Source: Sycon ciliatum
Taxonomy: Eukaryota > Porifera > Calcarea > Leucosolenida > Sycettidae
NCBI RefSeq assembly: GCF_964019385.1
Contig: NC_088654.1
Location: 18,985,236-19,049,235 of the forward strand
Reading direction: 5' to 3'
DNA: 64,000 nt
A program made the position numbers and the translations under genes. The notes below the pieces were generated by a model. It saw only the letters and a program-made list of their open reading frames with translations. It made no database searches and was not told the DNA's origin. This document shows, piece after piece, positions 1-21,170 of this stretch (positions are counted from its first letter, which is position 1; every line of letters starts with the position of its first letter).

Positions 1-372
1 TTAGCGCGTACATGCAATATTCCACTCTGTTGTCCACATACACACACTGTAAACATGGACCGGCAGTGCTCGTGGCTGCAAGGCCAGCGCCCCGTGGCTG
101 CTTGACTTCTCAACAAATTTCAATGTCCTTTACCGTACATTGCCAAAATTAATGTAATGTAGAGCGTATGGGTAATCCATGAGTGAAGTACCTGTTGATC
201 TGGGTGTACCGTAGTAGTCTGGCCTTTTTTTCCTTTCCTTTGGGTGTGGAGTCGTGGACAACGCCATAAAGTACCCATTATGTGTGTGTATGGGTGTGGG
301 TGGGTGTACCTGTGTGTGTGTGTGTCTGTGTGTCTGTGTGTACCTGCATGCCTGCTCGTACACAGCGCCCAG

Positions 373-555
373 GACGAGGAGATCTTTGAGGATTGCCGTC
401 GTGTTTACGTGCAGGCCCGATCGCATCACAACGATGCGCGCAGTGAATGGAAGGACGACAAGCGATCCAATGAGCTTGTTGACGCTTATCGGCGTGACCA
501 AGCCAAGGTTGCCAAGGACCAAGAAAGCCTACTGAAGGACATTCCCGGCAGCTAA
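373..555 (+). CDS. C-terminal exon of an unidentified gene
   Basis: An open frame follows an acceptor (cgcccag at 366-372) and ends at a TAA at 553-555. The last ~60 residues start DEEIFEDCRRVYVQ and end LLKDIPGS. They are strongly charged and look helical, possibly coiled coil. No family was recognised. The upstream side is a TG-rich intron (about 280-350), as in the neighbouring syntaxin gene. It must belong to a gene that begins left of the window, because the next gene's ATG is at 2828. The coding call rests on composition, the acceptor and the stop only. Confidence 0.45.
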   Translation, partial: DEEIFEDCRRVYVQARSHHNDARSEWKDDKRSNELVDAYRRDQAKVAKDQESLLKDIPGS

Positions 556-1628
556 GCAGCTTAGCTCTCTGTAGCTTATGAACTTCTCTATGACTCTGGT
601 GTGCGGTCTGGTATGAGCGAAGCTCTGACTTGGCCAATGCCCGTGCTCTTTGGCCGCTGCCAGATCGCCAGAATGAGAGAGAGAGACCATTTCAGCATCC
701 TCTGCTGGCAGGGGGCCTTGGCGTGGCCGTACATGGTCCGCGCAGCTGCTGTTTAATAGGGGGCATGCACTGTGCGATGCACGCCGGTGGCGCCCTGGTG
801 TTTGTGCTGCCGACAGCAGCCCGGCTGGCTAGCTGTCACTGTGGCGGTGCAAAACACTATGTGCTCGTCTGCTGTACCACAGCGGGGCATTTTCTTTAAA
901 GGCTGCTGGGACGGCTTGTTGGCTGATTGATGCTCGCTGATTCCGTTTGTCGATTTCATTTCGTTGTTTTGTCATTGTTTGCACCGTGCGCATGCGTGCA
1001 CAGTGCCAGGTTGAGATACCGCACTCGCTGTGACCAGTCACTCGTCATCATTATCATTGGATGTGCGCCGCCGCACAGCTCTGATTTACAATGTACTTGG
1101 AAGTACTCTCATCATGTGCTTGCTGTACAGTGCGGATTGTCTGGCTGCTCTGTCGCACGGTAGCCCGTGTGCCTGCGCCGGGCAAGCCAACTTTTAGATG
1201 CAGATTAATTTGATTGCTTGTTGTTGATCTGGTCCTGTGAGTCTGTGACTGCAGCATGATGTGGCTGGCGTGTGTGTGTGTGTGGGCTTTGTGCAGTGTT
1301 GTGCATGCACTTCAAATTTCCAAATCACTTCCGCTTACTTTTTCATTAGCTGGCGGGGCTGAAAATGGGAAGGTGACAGTCCTGTACTGCAGCTGTGGCA
1401 TACGAACTCCAGCCTCTGGTTTTGTGTGCCTTTGTGCGGGCACGAGCCGCTCTGTATTTACTCTGCATCAGGGAGTACAGTACAAAATACCTGCTCTGCA
1501 CAGCAAGTCACACAAAACCAGGTCCAGCCTGGTGATTTCACCTTCCACCACTCTAGCACATTTTAAAATATTCTGTGGGTGTACCTATTGAAGGACAACC
1601 ACCTGCACTGAGTCTGACCAGCGATATA
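556..1628. other. intergenic, no feature recognised
   Basis: This is the stretch between the TAA at 555 and the first MITE. Both strands carry only short open frames without splice-consistent continuation. A GAGA run at 675-686 and a short TG run near 1270 are the only simple repeats. Confidence 0.4.
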
Positions 1629-1854
1629 CTGTAAGACATGTTATTATAACGAGTCGCAAATTTAACGATTGTCCAAAATTCATAGGTTAACGAGAAGATA
1701 ATGTTAAAACGATCTTGCAGTATTCTGCCACATCCACACACAGCATATATGATGCAGTAAGGCCTCAACGGATCTTATTATAACGAAGAAATGTCATCCG
1801 TTAAAACGTTACATTTGCTTCCTCGTTAACGCGTTATATATACATGTCCTACAG
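1629..1854. mobile_element. MITE, Tc1/mariner-like, TA target duplication
   Basis: The ends are inverted repeats of about 25 bp: CTGTAAGACATGTTATTATA at the left, and at the right a sequence whose complement begins CTGTAGGACATGTATATATA. Both are flanked by TA (1627-1628 and 1855-1856). The inside is AT-rich and has no transposase frame. TA duplication with a CTGT/CAGT start is typical of the Tc1/mariner/pogo superfamily; the assignment is inferred from the ends only. Confidence 0.65.
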
Positions 1855-1886
1855 TATGCATGATGGTGCATCACGGTGGTTTATGT

Positions 1887-1923
1887 CAGGGAGTCGTAAA
1901 ATGCCGTATTTTACGACTCCCTG
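1887..1923. repeat. perfect 16-bp hairpin
   Basis: CAGGGAGTCGTAAAAT (1887-1902) and its exact complement (1908-1923) are separated by a 5-base loop, GCCGT. No T-run follows and no gene is adjacent, so it is a palindrome of unknown role, perhaps the collapsed ends of a small element. Confidence 0.75.
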
Positions 1924-2390
1924 GTTAATGTGTAATAGCGGGAGCACGTGAGTCATGCCGTCAGAGTGTTTGGCTCCCTGGCCTGGTTCACTAATGCCGT
2001 AATGGTGTAATTGCCAATCTTCTTCCTTTGTTGTTGATCCATCTATTATTAGAGCGTATTGTAATCCATACCCTGCGTGGGAAAGAGGATTTGCCAGCTT
2101 TGGTATGACCAGATGCAGTACGTGTGGTTTGAATGATTGATTCATCATTTTTTTCATAAAAATTATTATGAAAAAAATTATAAAATTATGGAATATGGTG
2201 TCACACATTTTTTGCTGATAGCTTGCATGATGACGTAGCGGGTAAAATATGCGAAAATATTTATTATAGTGCGTGCATGTACGTCATTTCACGGATTGGC
2301 GGTTTCGTCATCCAAAAAGTCAAAGACAGTCTTCATGCATGCATATGCGCATGGTCTTGTTGTACCTCATAGTCATAGTCGTAGTTACTA

Positions 2391-2581
2391 CAGTCGTCCC
2401 TCTCTAATCCGGCACTTTCTAATCCAGCACCCTCGATAAACCAGCACAATTTTCAGTAGCCAAAATGTCCTCTTCATGCACATTGCAGCAGTAAATCAGA
2501 TTAATTTTGTTAATCCAGCACCCTCCCTAATCCAGCAGATTTTCGTGGCACAAATGGTGCCGGATTATAGAGGGACCACTG
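2391..2581. mobile_element. MITE, pogo/Tigger-like (AATCCGGCA type)
   Basis: Terminal inverted repeats read CAGTCGTCCCTCTCTAATCC at the left and the complement of GGATTATAGAGGGACCACTG at the right. TA flanks both sides (2389-2390, 2582-2583). Internal copies of AATCCAGCA repeat the terminal motif. About 190 bp, no coding capacity. Confidence 0.75.
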
Positions 2582-2827
2582 TAGTTGTAGTCCACCAAAC
2601 TCAAAACTCTGGCAGTTCATACTATCTTTTCTCACAGTTTGTCCTGAAAACTACACCTCGATCTTCCCCAGCTGGATAGTTTCGTTGATTCTGGCTCAGC
2701 TACTAGCTTTATTGTAGCGCGTGACACTTGGTTGTTGAAAAACTCTTTGCTAGCACTTAGTTTTTACCCTATCTTTCACGACACCGTACCGAGTGTTCGC
2801 TGTTTTCTTGAAAAGTATTCTGAGAGG

Positions 2828-12292
<9,465 letters not shown>

Positions 12293-13600
12293 TCGCAATG
12301 CCGGCCGCGCGGCGACGAATGAAGGGAGACAGGAGAGCCAGCCAATGCGTATGCACGCCAGGCAGTTGTCGCTTGGTGGAAGTGACACAGTGGTGTTTCC
12401 GGCTGCCCTGGTCGCACGAGACGTTGCGGTAATAACTTTGTGGGGGTGGTGGGTATCAGCAGTGCTCTCTCTCTGCAGTGGTGCTCTTCAGGAAATACAT
12501 ACTGCCTTTGCCTGTCTTTGCTTTGGGTTTCCGCCGGGAATGGTGGTGGCATGTCAGTTGGATGTAGATATTATTATTATTCTTTGCTACCGCTGTCGAT
12601 AGGCAGGTCTTGATCTGCCTATCGTTGTTTGGGTTGATGGGTAGAGTGCTGGGGGTGGTTGCTTTTTAATGTTCCTATCGGCTGTGTGCTGCTGGACGAG
12701 TCTATTTTCACCAGTTTTAATCCTCATTTCTTTTTATTAATTTTTGCACATACTCATGAAACTAGGGAATTTTAGCATTTTTTTTACAATTTTTGAACTT
12801 TGACGGTGTGGTGTGACCTGTATCATTTGAAAAAGTGGAAGTGTAAGGATTAATCGTGGGGGGGGGGGGAGGGGTGTAAGCAAAATTGAGCCTGCTGTCT
12901 ATCTAGAGTAACGGCAGCAGTTTCGACCCTGTTTTAGCAGGGTCGAAACAGCGGAGCACCAGCGGAGCACAGGGTTGCAAGCCAAATAGTGACAACTGGC
13001 CAGTTCAAAGCATCAAAGTCAGCGAGCAACAAACTGCCGGCGCAAACAGGGGCGTCGGATGGGATTTAGGTGAACGGTCAACCACCTGAAGTACAATTTA
13101 CTCGTGGTCAATACCGTAGCGTGTCCGACGCCCCTGTCAAAGCATTAAAGTCGGAGTGCTCTGACTTCAGAAACACAGCATGAAGATAATGGGGTATGTG
13201 ATTCAAGTCACTAGGCAGCCAGCTGTCTGGAGATTGGAGCATGTTTTGACCAAAAAAAAAAAAGTTGCTTCGATATGTAGAGCACAGCTTGCAGGTAGAG
13301 TTTGATTAAAACTGCGGCAGGGGTAGGTGAAGAATAACACTATATTCTGGTAGATTACCTTCCGAGTTATCGATGTCGATACTACAAGTTTACTGAGTAC
13401 ACTCACTGCACAGCTGGATCATGGAACACGAGGAGCAATAGTAACGGGTAATGCGATAACGTCAAATCCGCCATATATAGGAGCCAGTTGGGGTGGCAAA
13501 ATGCTCAAAGCGCGTACAGAAACCCCATATATAGAAGAATTTGGGGTGGCAAACGTACTATATGACGTGTATCGCATAACCTGTATAGCATGTGGACAAT
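12293..13600. other. syntaxin 3' flank and unassigned DNA
   Basis: Contains the 3' flank of syntaxin; no clear AATAAA signal was found. A perfect 12-bp hairpin (GTTTCGACCCTG, 6-base loop, complement) lies at 12920-12949. A small inverted-repeat element is suggested by CAGGGGCGTCGGA near 13048 and TCCGACGCCCCTG near 13124, set between two copies of CAAAGCAT(C/T)AAAGTC. A ~58-bp direct repeat containing CCATATATAG and TTGGGGTGGCAAA lies at about 13470-13560. Confidence 0.5.
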
Positions 13601-13779
13601 TTGGGGTCCTAATTCTGTACAATGTATTGTGAAGTATGATATGAAAGGTTGTTATGAAGCAAGCATTGCATTACTATGGCTAACTGAAGTTCTATTGCAT
13701 TGCATGGTGTGGCAAAAGAAATGCCTGGATTGGCCGAACTGGAGTTGAAACAGCTCGGAACGCTTTTAACTATACTTAC

Positions 13780-13872
13780 CTGGAAATGAAATAGTCGGCT
13801 ACCCATTGAGCGAGCGCCATGAAGAGCAAGGTCTGAAATTTTGCTTGAAATTCCTGCCGGGAACTTGTGCAT
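13780..13872 (-). CDS. putative exon, function unknown
   Basis: A 93-base minus-strand block is bounded by an acceptor (ttgtcacag) and a strong donor (CCAG then GTAAGT). Two frames are open. One gives a hydrophobic stretch (LLFMALAQWVADYFISR). It lies downstream of the TAG of the minus-strand gene at 15836, so it would belong to another transcript or a UTR-bearing isoform. Single-exon evidence only. Confidence 0.3.
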
Positions 13873-14172
13873 CTGTGACAACTGTGCCGGCAGTGGTAGA
13901 TGGCAGTCTTGGGTTATCGGGAAGGCTCCACTCTCAGTGCGGTGAACGCAGCAACATCCACATGTCTACTTGAGCATCATTGGTTATGAAGACTAAAACA
14001 AGACGTGACAGACCACATAAAATAATGACTGAGAACACGAAAGAAAGAAGAAAACTGACATACACAGTATTAAACACACACGCTCACAGAAACACCCGCA
14101 CACAGACACGGGCACATGTTTACGTACGCACAGAGTCGGACACACGACTGAATGATATACAGTCACAGAGCC

Positions 14173-14177
<5 letters not shown>

Positions 14178-14225
<48 letters not shown>
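14178..14225. repeat. (CA)n microsatellite
   Basis: Pure CA run of about 48 bases. Confidence 0.95.
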
Positions 14226-14229
<4 letters not shown>

Positions 14230-14540
14230 TCAATAACTGACGGTTCCAACCGAGACAGTTGTGACTTCAGTATAGAACCCGTACATGGCAAAGGAATTAT
14301 ATCAAGGCTGGTCTGAGATCTATCGTCACCACTAATCTATCAACAGTAAGTTTTCCAGAGCAGGTAAAATCTCCTGGCCCCAGAAATACGATGAATAATG
14401 TAGAGCCGGGTGCTGCGATGTCCCAGCACTGCACAGACTGTTCATCGCACTGGAACGCGGCACTACGGCGACTTTCTCTGGCCAGAACAGTGACTCAGTA
14501 AACTGTACACAGACGCCTGGCACACTGCTCAAATAGTGTA

Positions 14541-14703
14541 CAGTCGGACCTCGCAAAAAATATCCGGATAGGCGAAGGAGCCGGATAATCGAACACCGGT
14601 TATGTTGGATGCATCACGTATGCTGTAAATCTGTAACCAGCTGTTTTCTTCCGGATGGCAAGGGATTTGGATAAAAGAGGACCGGATAAGCGCGGTCTGA
14701 CTG
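14541..14703. mobile_element. MITE, pogo/Tigger-like (CAGTCAGACCTCGC family), copy 2
   Basis: CAGTCGGACCTCGC at the left and GATAAGCGCGGTCTGACTG at the right form inverted ends flanked by TA (14539-14540, 14704-14705). It shares the interior with the element at 7149-7335 (ATCCGGATAGGCGA, GCTGTAAATC, GGATAAAAGAGGACCG). Confidence 0.8.
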
Positions 14704-14977
14704 TAGTCACGACTGGGAATTCCGCAGGGCAATCGCGGCGCTATCAATCAGCTACGGTTTCCAGATCCTAAGTCCGCTTTCTCAAGGACTTTGGATTGCT
14801 TTTTTGTTGTTGTACATGATGCATCATGCACATACATCGTCTTTGAAGTTTGAGCATATTTCTTGTGAAATTTAGGCAGCACACTGCGTCAAACACCCAC
14901 ACTCCGATATCAGATCAGAGTTGCACACACAGGGTTGTGGACTCTAGTTTGCTGTGCCTTGCACACACACGAAAAAC

Positions 14978-14979
<2 letters not shown>

Positions 14980-15034
<55 letters not shown>

Positions 15035-15092
15035 ACACATACACACACATGCACGCACGCATGCACACACACATACGCATGCACATGCACAC
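14980..15092. repeat. (CA)n microsatellite with GCAC/TACA variants
   Basis: A pure CA run (about 14980-15028) grades into CACATA and GCACGCAT units. Confidence 0.95.
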
Positions 15093-15209
15093 ACATCCCA
15101 CAATTCCAAAGTAATGTACTTACCTTACACGAGCAGGGCAGCGCAAGTCCATTTCTTTTTTTCTTCTTTTTTTTGGTCCGAAGAGTGTGCGTCCTTCCAC
15201 AGCCTTATA

Positions 15210-15370
15210 CACTCAACTCCTGATACAGTATAACGAACACCAATGTGCAGGAGAATTTGTTCCTGATAGCCGAAGTTTGTTATAACAGAAACTCACTTAC
15301 ACTGTGTATTCAAACTGGGACGTGGACAACTGGTCGCTATACGCGAGTTCGTTATAAGCGGAGTCGACTG
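15210..15370. mobile_element. MITE, pogo-like (CAGTCGACTCCGCTTATAACG type)
   Basis: The right end (CGTTATAAGCGGAGTCGACTG, complement of a pogo-type start) and the left end (CACTCAACTCCTGATACAGT) are imperfect inverted repeats flanked by TA. The interior GCCGAAGTTTGTTATAACAG is shared with the element at 46566-46839. Confidence 0.65.
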
Positions 15371-15835
15371 TACATGTACACTACATTGGGACAGGGTGAC
15401 AAGGCATGCAGCATGATCCACACCATAATACGTAGTGTTGGCAGCATGAAAACCACCAGTCACGGTTACTTGGACGGGAATCTAACACTGGGGCTCTGTT
15501 TGCACTCGAGAGGCCGGTGTGTTCTCCCAAGACGTTCTAGAATACAGGTTAACGGCTGAAAGCGTGTACGGTACATTCATCCAAAACTGGCGCCCTAACG
15601 TTTTAGTTTCTCTGACATGACACAGAGTGGTTCAATGTAGTGAAAACAACTGCACGCCGCCCTGCATTGCGCTGCCTGTGCAAGTCTTCCAGGACATAAT
15701 TGAAGTTAAGAAAAATTGTCACCAAATTACCAGAAGGAGGGTTTTAACTCAAAATTGAAACATTCAAGGGGAGTTTCAACTTCAACATGCAGAATAGCTT
15801 GGGCTGAATGGACTGTATATTCTTCTCTCACATAC

Positions 15836-18614
15836 CTAGTTCTCGATTAGCCTGCCATCGATCTTAAGACCCTCCGTGTGTCCCTTCCTCACAAACTGCA
15901 AAGATGCAAGGAGACACAGTTTATGTATATTTGCCACTCACATCTACCATGGGTAGGTAAAGCAATGCTGCATAGCAGAAATTATCTTGTAGAATACACT
16001 ATCCACCTTAGACCCCCTCCCTCGTTCATTTGAAACTGATATGCACTTGGAACAAACCCAACAGCGGGTGCCCATAAATCTCCTTCTGTGTTGGAATTTC
16101 AGAACAGCTGGAGTTTATTCATATCCATGTTCTAGCACAATGCTTAGTTTCCTTTGTCTTGCAAAAATATCGATAATAAAATACAGTGCGTACAGCTGAC
16201 AACAGGAGGTTGCAATGACAGAATATGGGTACAGTGGAGATCGGATATAACCACATTGCATATAACGACAGATTGAGTTAAGCAACACAATTCTGTTGCT
16301 CAAGTCGTTTAGTAAGTCCTTTGTGAAGATCGAATATAGTGACATTTTGTTCTCTCCGGAAGGAGTGTCGTTATATCCAATCTCCACTGTTTTAGCTTAC
16401 CTCCACCAGGAGAGAGAACCTTGATGTGCCCAGAAGGTAGGGTGCGCTTCTTTGAAGTATCGTGGTGTTGGCCTCGCACTTGGTCAGGTTGGGATCTAGA
16501 GAAAAAATCACATCCTTCAACGCATGCACGCACAGTACCACACACACACCGTACCACACGCACACACGCACGCACTCACACGTGCATGTATGCACATATG
16601 CCTGCCCACATGCATACACACACAAATGCAGGCACACACGCAAAACCTACCCACGAACGCATACGCACAAACTCCATTATGTTAGCGAAGGAAATAGGCA
16701 CAGTACTCCACTGACCATCACACACCGACACAGTAATACTCCACCTTAATGGCTCCACGGGATCAGCAGGCATACATATCTCCATGGCATATCTATCAAA
16801 CTCCAGTACTCCAGGAGTATGCGTTCACAGTTTCTGTGGGAGGATGGGTGGGTGGCACAATGCGTGTTCTGCACCACACACTCATCCCCCTCCCCCAAGT
16901 TTCTGCCAGCCGACAACAACCACAGATGGTCGTCATCCTTGGCATTCGGTGGCATGACTAGTTGGTTATAGGGGAGGAGGGAAGCATACACTAAGGCAGT
17001 GTAGCTTCTGTACGGTTGGAAGTCATTCACGTTGAGTGAATACAGCCAAACTAGTGTCCGAGAAATCCAATCGGTGGTCCTCTTCAGGTAGCAGTTTGCC
17101 AGCTGAACATCACACGAACTAACGTTATCTGACAGAGCAACCACTGTAGTTGCTAGTTCGAGCTGGGCTGAGCTGTGAGCTGAGAGCTGTGGGTTGAGCT
17201 GTGAGCTGAGCTGCGGGCTGAGCTGAAAGCTCATCTGTGGGCTGAGCTGTGGGCCGAGCTGTGGGCTGAGCTGTGGGCTGAGCTGAGCTGTGGACTGAGC
17301 TGTGAGCTGTGGATAGCATACCTGTGGTCCACACCTCTGTAACAGCCTTGGACAAAGCCGCAACCAGTGGCGGGACTTCGTGGTGACTTCAGGTAGGATT
17401 TGGGCTGGATACAAAAGGCAAAGTGCAAACTCCCGCTGTACGGCTATAGTGAAGTGCTTGGACCGGGCCTTGAGAGCCGTCCGATAGGTGATGTCCAGAA
17501 CAATGTGAACAGAGTGCGGTGCGACCCCCTGATGCTGGTCGAGGGAAATGCTGAGAACGTTATGAAGTAATCTTCTATTTGCACTGGTGCTATTCCCGGC
17601 TTACAGTTGACCATGCTGATGCAGCCAAGACTTTGAGAGCAGGACCTGAAGAATCAAAGAAAGAGAAGGCAAAGTGCACCCATTCACACACATGCAAAGG
17701 TGCACACACATGAACATACACACGCACACACACACGTACATGCGCATACACACACACATACACACAACATGCCCAAACACACACATGCACACACAAAGTA
17801 TAACGTACTTAGTGTTTGACCCAACATGTGTCAGAGAGTGTTTGTAGCATGCTTGCAGTAGCCAAGCAATGTCAGAGAACATAGGTCTAGCACAAAACCG
17901 TCATGTATGCTAAAAGAGCAAGTAAAGGAAGCAATTGAAGTCTACAAATTTCATCATTATCTCTATTATCAATTAACAGTACCTTTTCAGGATGCCGTTT
18001 GGCACCGAGACAAAAAGCATTCAGCTGAGTGTATCTGCCGTGCAAGCGTTCTCGCCCACTCAGCCATCATGGACATATCAACTGCCCGGGTGGTGAATGA
18101 TGCCCGTGTTTAGGATTGCATGTTTCCTGGCAAGTCCACTATGCAGCACAGCCGGCAGTAGGGATAAGCAGGAGAAAGGGTAAAAGCAAAAAAACAAAAA
18201 CAGTGCATGCATGCTCAGTTCATAAGTCCACTGTGTAACACTGTGTAGCACTGTGTCTGTGAGCGATGTCCAGCACAGTAGGCAGTAGGGCTGAACAGGA
18301 GAACGGGTAAAAGCAACACAAAAAGACAGTGCATGCATGCTCAGTTCAGATTGGGCTGATTCGGCCAGAAAGCCAAACAGAAGCAAGAACTAGAGACTGT
18401 CAATGCTCCTTTGACTTTTGCCTGCTATGGCTTACCCGTGCGAGTTGTTGCCGCAGATGCCATGGAGGAAATTGCGACATCAGGAGCAGCAAATGATGAC
18501 ATCATAGAAGCAACAGATGAGGACATCACAGAAGCAGCAGACGATGACAGAAGCAGCAGATGATGACATCATGGGAGCAGCAGGTGATGACGTCATAGCC
18601 ATACCAGGTGAATC
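15836..18614 (-). CDS. unidentified multi-exon protein with in-frame QLSP repeats
   Basis: Exons read right to left: about 18614-18436, 18081-18006, 17886-17809, one long exon starting at 17574 and open to about 16870, possibly a short exon near 16840-16780, 16495-16401, and 15895-15836 ending in TAG. Phases agree at every join placed (18436/18081, 18006/17886, 17809/17574, 16401/15895). The 17886 exon reads into the long exon as THVGSNTK then RLLHNVLSISL; the best-looking stretch is VHIVLDITYRTALKARSK. No family was recognised. The long exon carries a 12-bp repeat translated as QLSP (about 17300-17160). The most upstream exon holds a 24-bp repeat with the theme MMSSSAAS; one unit is five bases short, which shifts frame, so that exon's structure is unsure. 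The join from the long exon to 16495 is unresolved and the N-terminus was not found. The TAG immediately precedes a GTATGT and may overlap a splice site. Confidence 0.65.
16232..16389. mobile_element. MITE, pogo-like (CAGTGGAGATCGGATATAAC type)
   Basis: CAGTGGAGATCGGATATAAC at the left and GTTATATCCAATCTCCACTG at the right are near-perfect inverted ends. The left side has a TA, the right is followed by TT. It lies in the intron just downstream of the minus-strand exon 16401-16495, 11 bases from the donor. Confidence 0.8.
16540..16640. repeat. CA-rich simple repeat
   Basis: Imperfect ACAC/GCAC repeats in an intron of the minus-strand gene. Confidence 0.85.
17159..17310 (-). repeat. coding minisatellite (QLSP, 12-bp unit)
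   Basis: GAGCTGTGGGCT-type units on + read as CAGCTCAGCCCA on minus. They translate continuously in the frame of the long exon of the unidentified gene as QLSPQLSPQLGPQLSP. Unit size is divisible by three and no stop interrupts, so the array is plausibly translated. Confidence 0.75.
17692..17795. repeat. CA-rich simple repeat
   Basis: Imperfect CA repeats between the exons at 17574 and 17809 of the minus-strand gene. Confidence 0.85.
18142..18350. repeat. tandem duplication of an ~85-bp segment
   Basis: The segment from GCAGTAGGGATAAGCAGGAG through CAGTGCATGCATGCTCAGTT (about 18150-18220) recurs at about 18280-18343 with few changes, within an intron of the minus-strand gene. Confidence 0.75.
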
Positions 18615-20070
18615 TGGAGCAGTTGTAGGTAATGTCCTGAAGCTCCATTGGGACGTACACCACCTCCATGCCTGCTCATTCCTCCAATCTCCTGTGCCGC
18701 AGTCTTCATCATAGTTCTCTACATGCATGCAGGGCTCACACAATGGAACAAACAGGAGACAAACGTCTCAGAAAGCATGCTCGCAACGCTTTTTTAACAC
18801 ACCCCAAAAGCCATACCCCACCGCAGCCCTCCCCATCTGAAACGGAAAAGCAAACTTTAGTAGAGAAAAGGCATTTGTTACCTGCAAGAGGTGTGTTAGT
18901 GACCTGTGAGAGAGGAATGGTTAGTGACCTATATGGAGACTAAGGAGAGTGACCTGTGGGAGAGAAAGATTAGTGACCGGTGACTGAGAGAGGAATGGTT
19001 AGTGGCTTGTTTGCAATGATGTGAAATCAATATTTGAACTCAAAAATCAAATGTTGGTGGGTCCCCCTAACAGGTTACAACATGCGAAGCCATGGTTTGT
19101 AGCTGCCCTCCCTTGCATTCATCTAGTGTTAGCTAGCTAGGCGGTATGGCGGCTGGCTATAGTCCTGATGGATCCCACCTCCACCCCTGGAGTGCAAGAG
19201 AGGCCAGTGCAACCAGGCCTCAGACGCATACATCGGGACAAATGAAAACTACGCAACATGAAAAAGATGAATAAAGGAAACATGTATTAGTGACACAAGA
19301 AATCAAATACTCACTGAAATGACCAGACAATCCATACTAACATGTGCAGAATGCACAGAGCACGATTTTGTTTTTGGGGATTTGCACGATTTGGTTTGGG
19401 ATTTTTTTCCCGATGTGCTTGTGTATCCCTGTTCCGACACTGACGAGTGTCTTTTTTAGAAATAGTAAAAAGAGAACATGTTGTGTTCCTAGGCTAGGTT
19501 CACTCCTATAGGGAACGCCAGTTTGGGTTCACCTTGCCTTACCGGTGAGGAGGCTCTGCACTGTCGACATAGTGCAGCGGCCACTACACAACCATGACAT
19601 CTTGTTGTCCAGCGCAGACGGCAGGCGATGAAAAATATTTTTTCGCGGGCGGAATCCGCAGGGGAGAGTACTATAAGAGCCTCGTCTTGATGTCCATCGA
19701 TGATCGCAATTGAAGAAAAAAGGGGGGGGGGGGGCACGCACCATCGCCAGTTTTTTTTGGTCACATGTCTTTGTACGAGTTGACCCCCGACAACCAAAGA
19801 CTCGGACAAACACGCCCACACCACCACCACCCTAACAATGCATACATTTAAAATAGCTTAGCAGACGACACCCACGACTCAGGCCACATCACACATACAC
19901 ACATACATAAATTTAACCCAGATAATCCAATTTTCTTAGTTACTCCCCACTTAGAATTAAAAAGAGAACTCCCACTTAACATATCTCATCGACCAAGCCA
20001 CGGGTTTTGCTGCATCAAGCGGACAACACAATCTTAGCGCAATCAACACCACCAGTCCAACAGGTACCCT
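18615..20070. other. unassigned DNA
   Basis: No splice-consistent coding exon was found. Short imperfect repeats of GTGACCTGTGAGAGAGGAAT occur at 18895-19010. A G run of about 13 lies near 19722-19734. Confidence 0.4.
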
Positions 20071-20079
20071 GATACCACC

Positions 20080-21170
20080 ACACATACATGTCAAGCAAAC
20101 GTCACCTGACCACACACTCACTACACCAGACACTGACAATTATGTGTTCTGTCAATATAGTTATGTTCCATCACCGTTGAACCAGAATATGTTTCCAAAT
20201 CCTGCAACTGAATGTGTTGACAACCGATGATACTCCCAGCATCAGTCTCATAATTATATGGTCTTGCACTTGACTTATTCCACAATTTCGAGTTACTGCA
20301 AGGTAAGGATCCAACAAATGAAAGCATGTCTTGGCCTGCTTGGATGTCTGTCCAAGTCTTGTTTGGATTAGGCGTCTCTGTTCTTGCCTCGTCTTGCCTT
20401 GAGAACTTTGGTGATAATCCGGGTGTCCTTTCATAATCTGGCCAGCAAATCTGCAAGCATCTAGAAAGCAGTACTAGTTATTCTGCACATCAAATACTGC
20501 CTCCGTCTCCATGGGGACTTGCAGAAAACAGCCTTCACCTCTTGTCTTGGCATGTCTTGGCGGTCTCATTTTGGCTTATATTGGTGTCTTGTCTTGTCAT
20601 GGTGGGTCTACTTCGCTTCCAACATGTGGCCCGAGACCACCACACATACATGTCAAGCAAACATACCGCACACTCACTACACAGGACACACACTACATGT
20701 TCTGTCAATTATGTTCTGTCAATATGTGTTCTGTCAATATGTGTTCCGTCATCGTTGAACCAGTAGATCTCAAATTCTGCAACTGGATGTGTTCACAACT
20801 GATGATGTTCCCAGCACCATTCTCATATCCACACTGATACAGCCAGCTTTAACCTTAATGGTCCTGCCCTTGACTTGCTCCACAATTTCCTGCCACTGCA
20901 AGGGCATAAGGATCCAACAAATGAAAGCATGTCTTGGCCTACTTGGACTTGCTTTGTCTGTTCAAAGTCTTGCCTTGGCTTGGGCGTCTCTGTTCTTGCC
21001 TCTTCTTGTCTTGAGAACTTTGGTGATAATCCGGGTGTCCTACAGTATCTGATTTCATCATCTGGCCAGCAAATCTGCAAGCATCTAGCAGTACTAGTTA
21101 TTCTGCACATCAAAATTGATACTACCTCCGTCTCCATGGGGACTTGCAGAAAACAGCCTTCACCTCTTGT
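20080..21170. repeat. direct repeat of about 560 bp (two copies)
   Basis: The block from GTCAAGCAAAC (20090) through CCATGGGGACTTGCAGAAAA (about 20528) recurs from 20653 to about 21150 in the same order: TTCTGTCAATATG, CCGTTGAACCAG, CTGCAACTG, AGGATCCAACAAATGAAAGC, GATAATCCGGGTGTCCT, GCAGTACTAGTTATTCTGCA. Divergence is moderate. It leads into the shorter-period field to the right. Confidence 0.8.

Noticed and set aside
17590-17645. Acceptor at 17645 giving a CISMVNCKPGIAPVQ reading for the unidentified gene
   Set aside because: That frame runs into a stop soon after, whereas splicing at 17574 keeps phase and joins the long conserved-looking frame.
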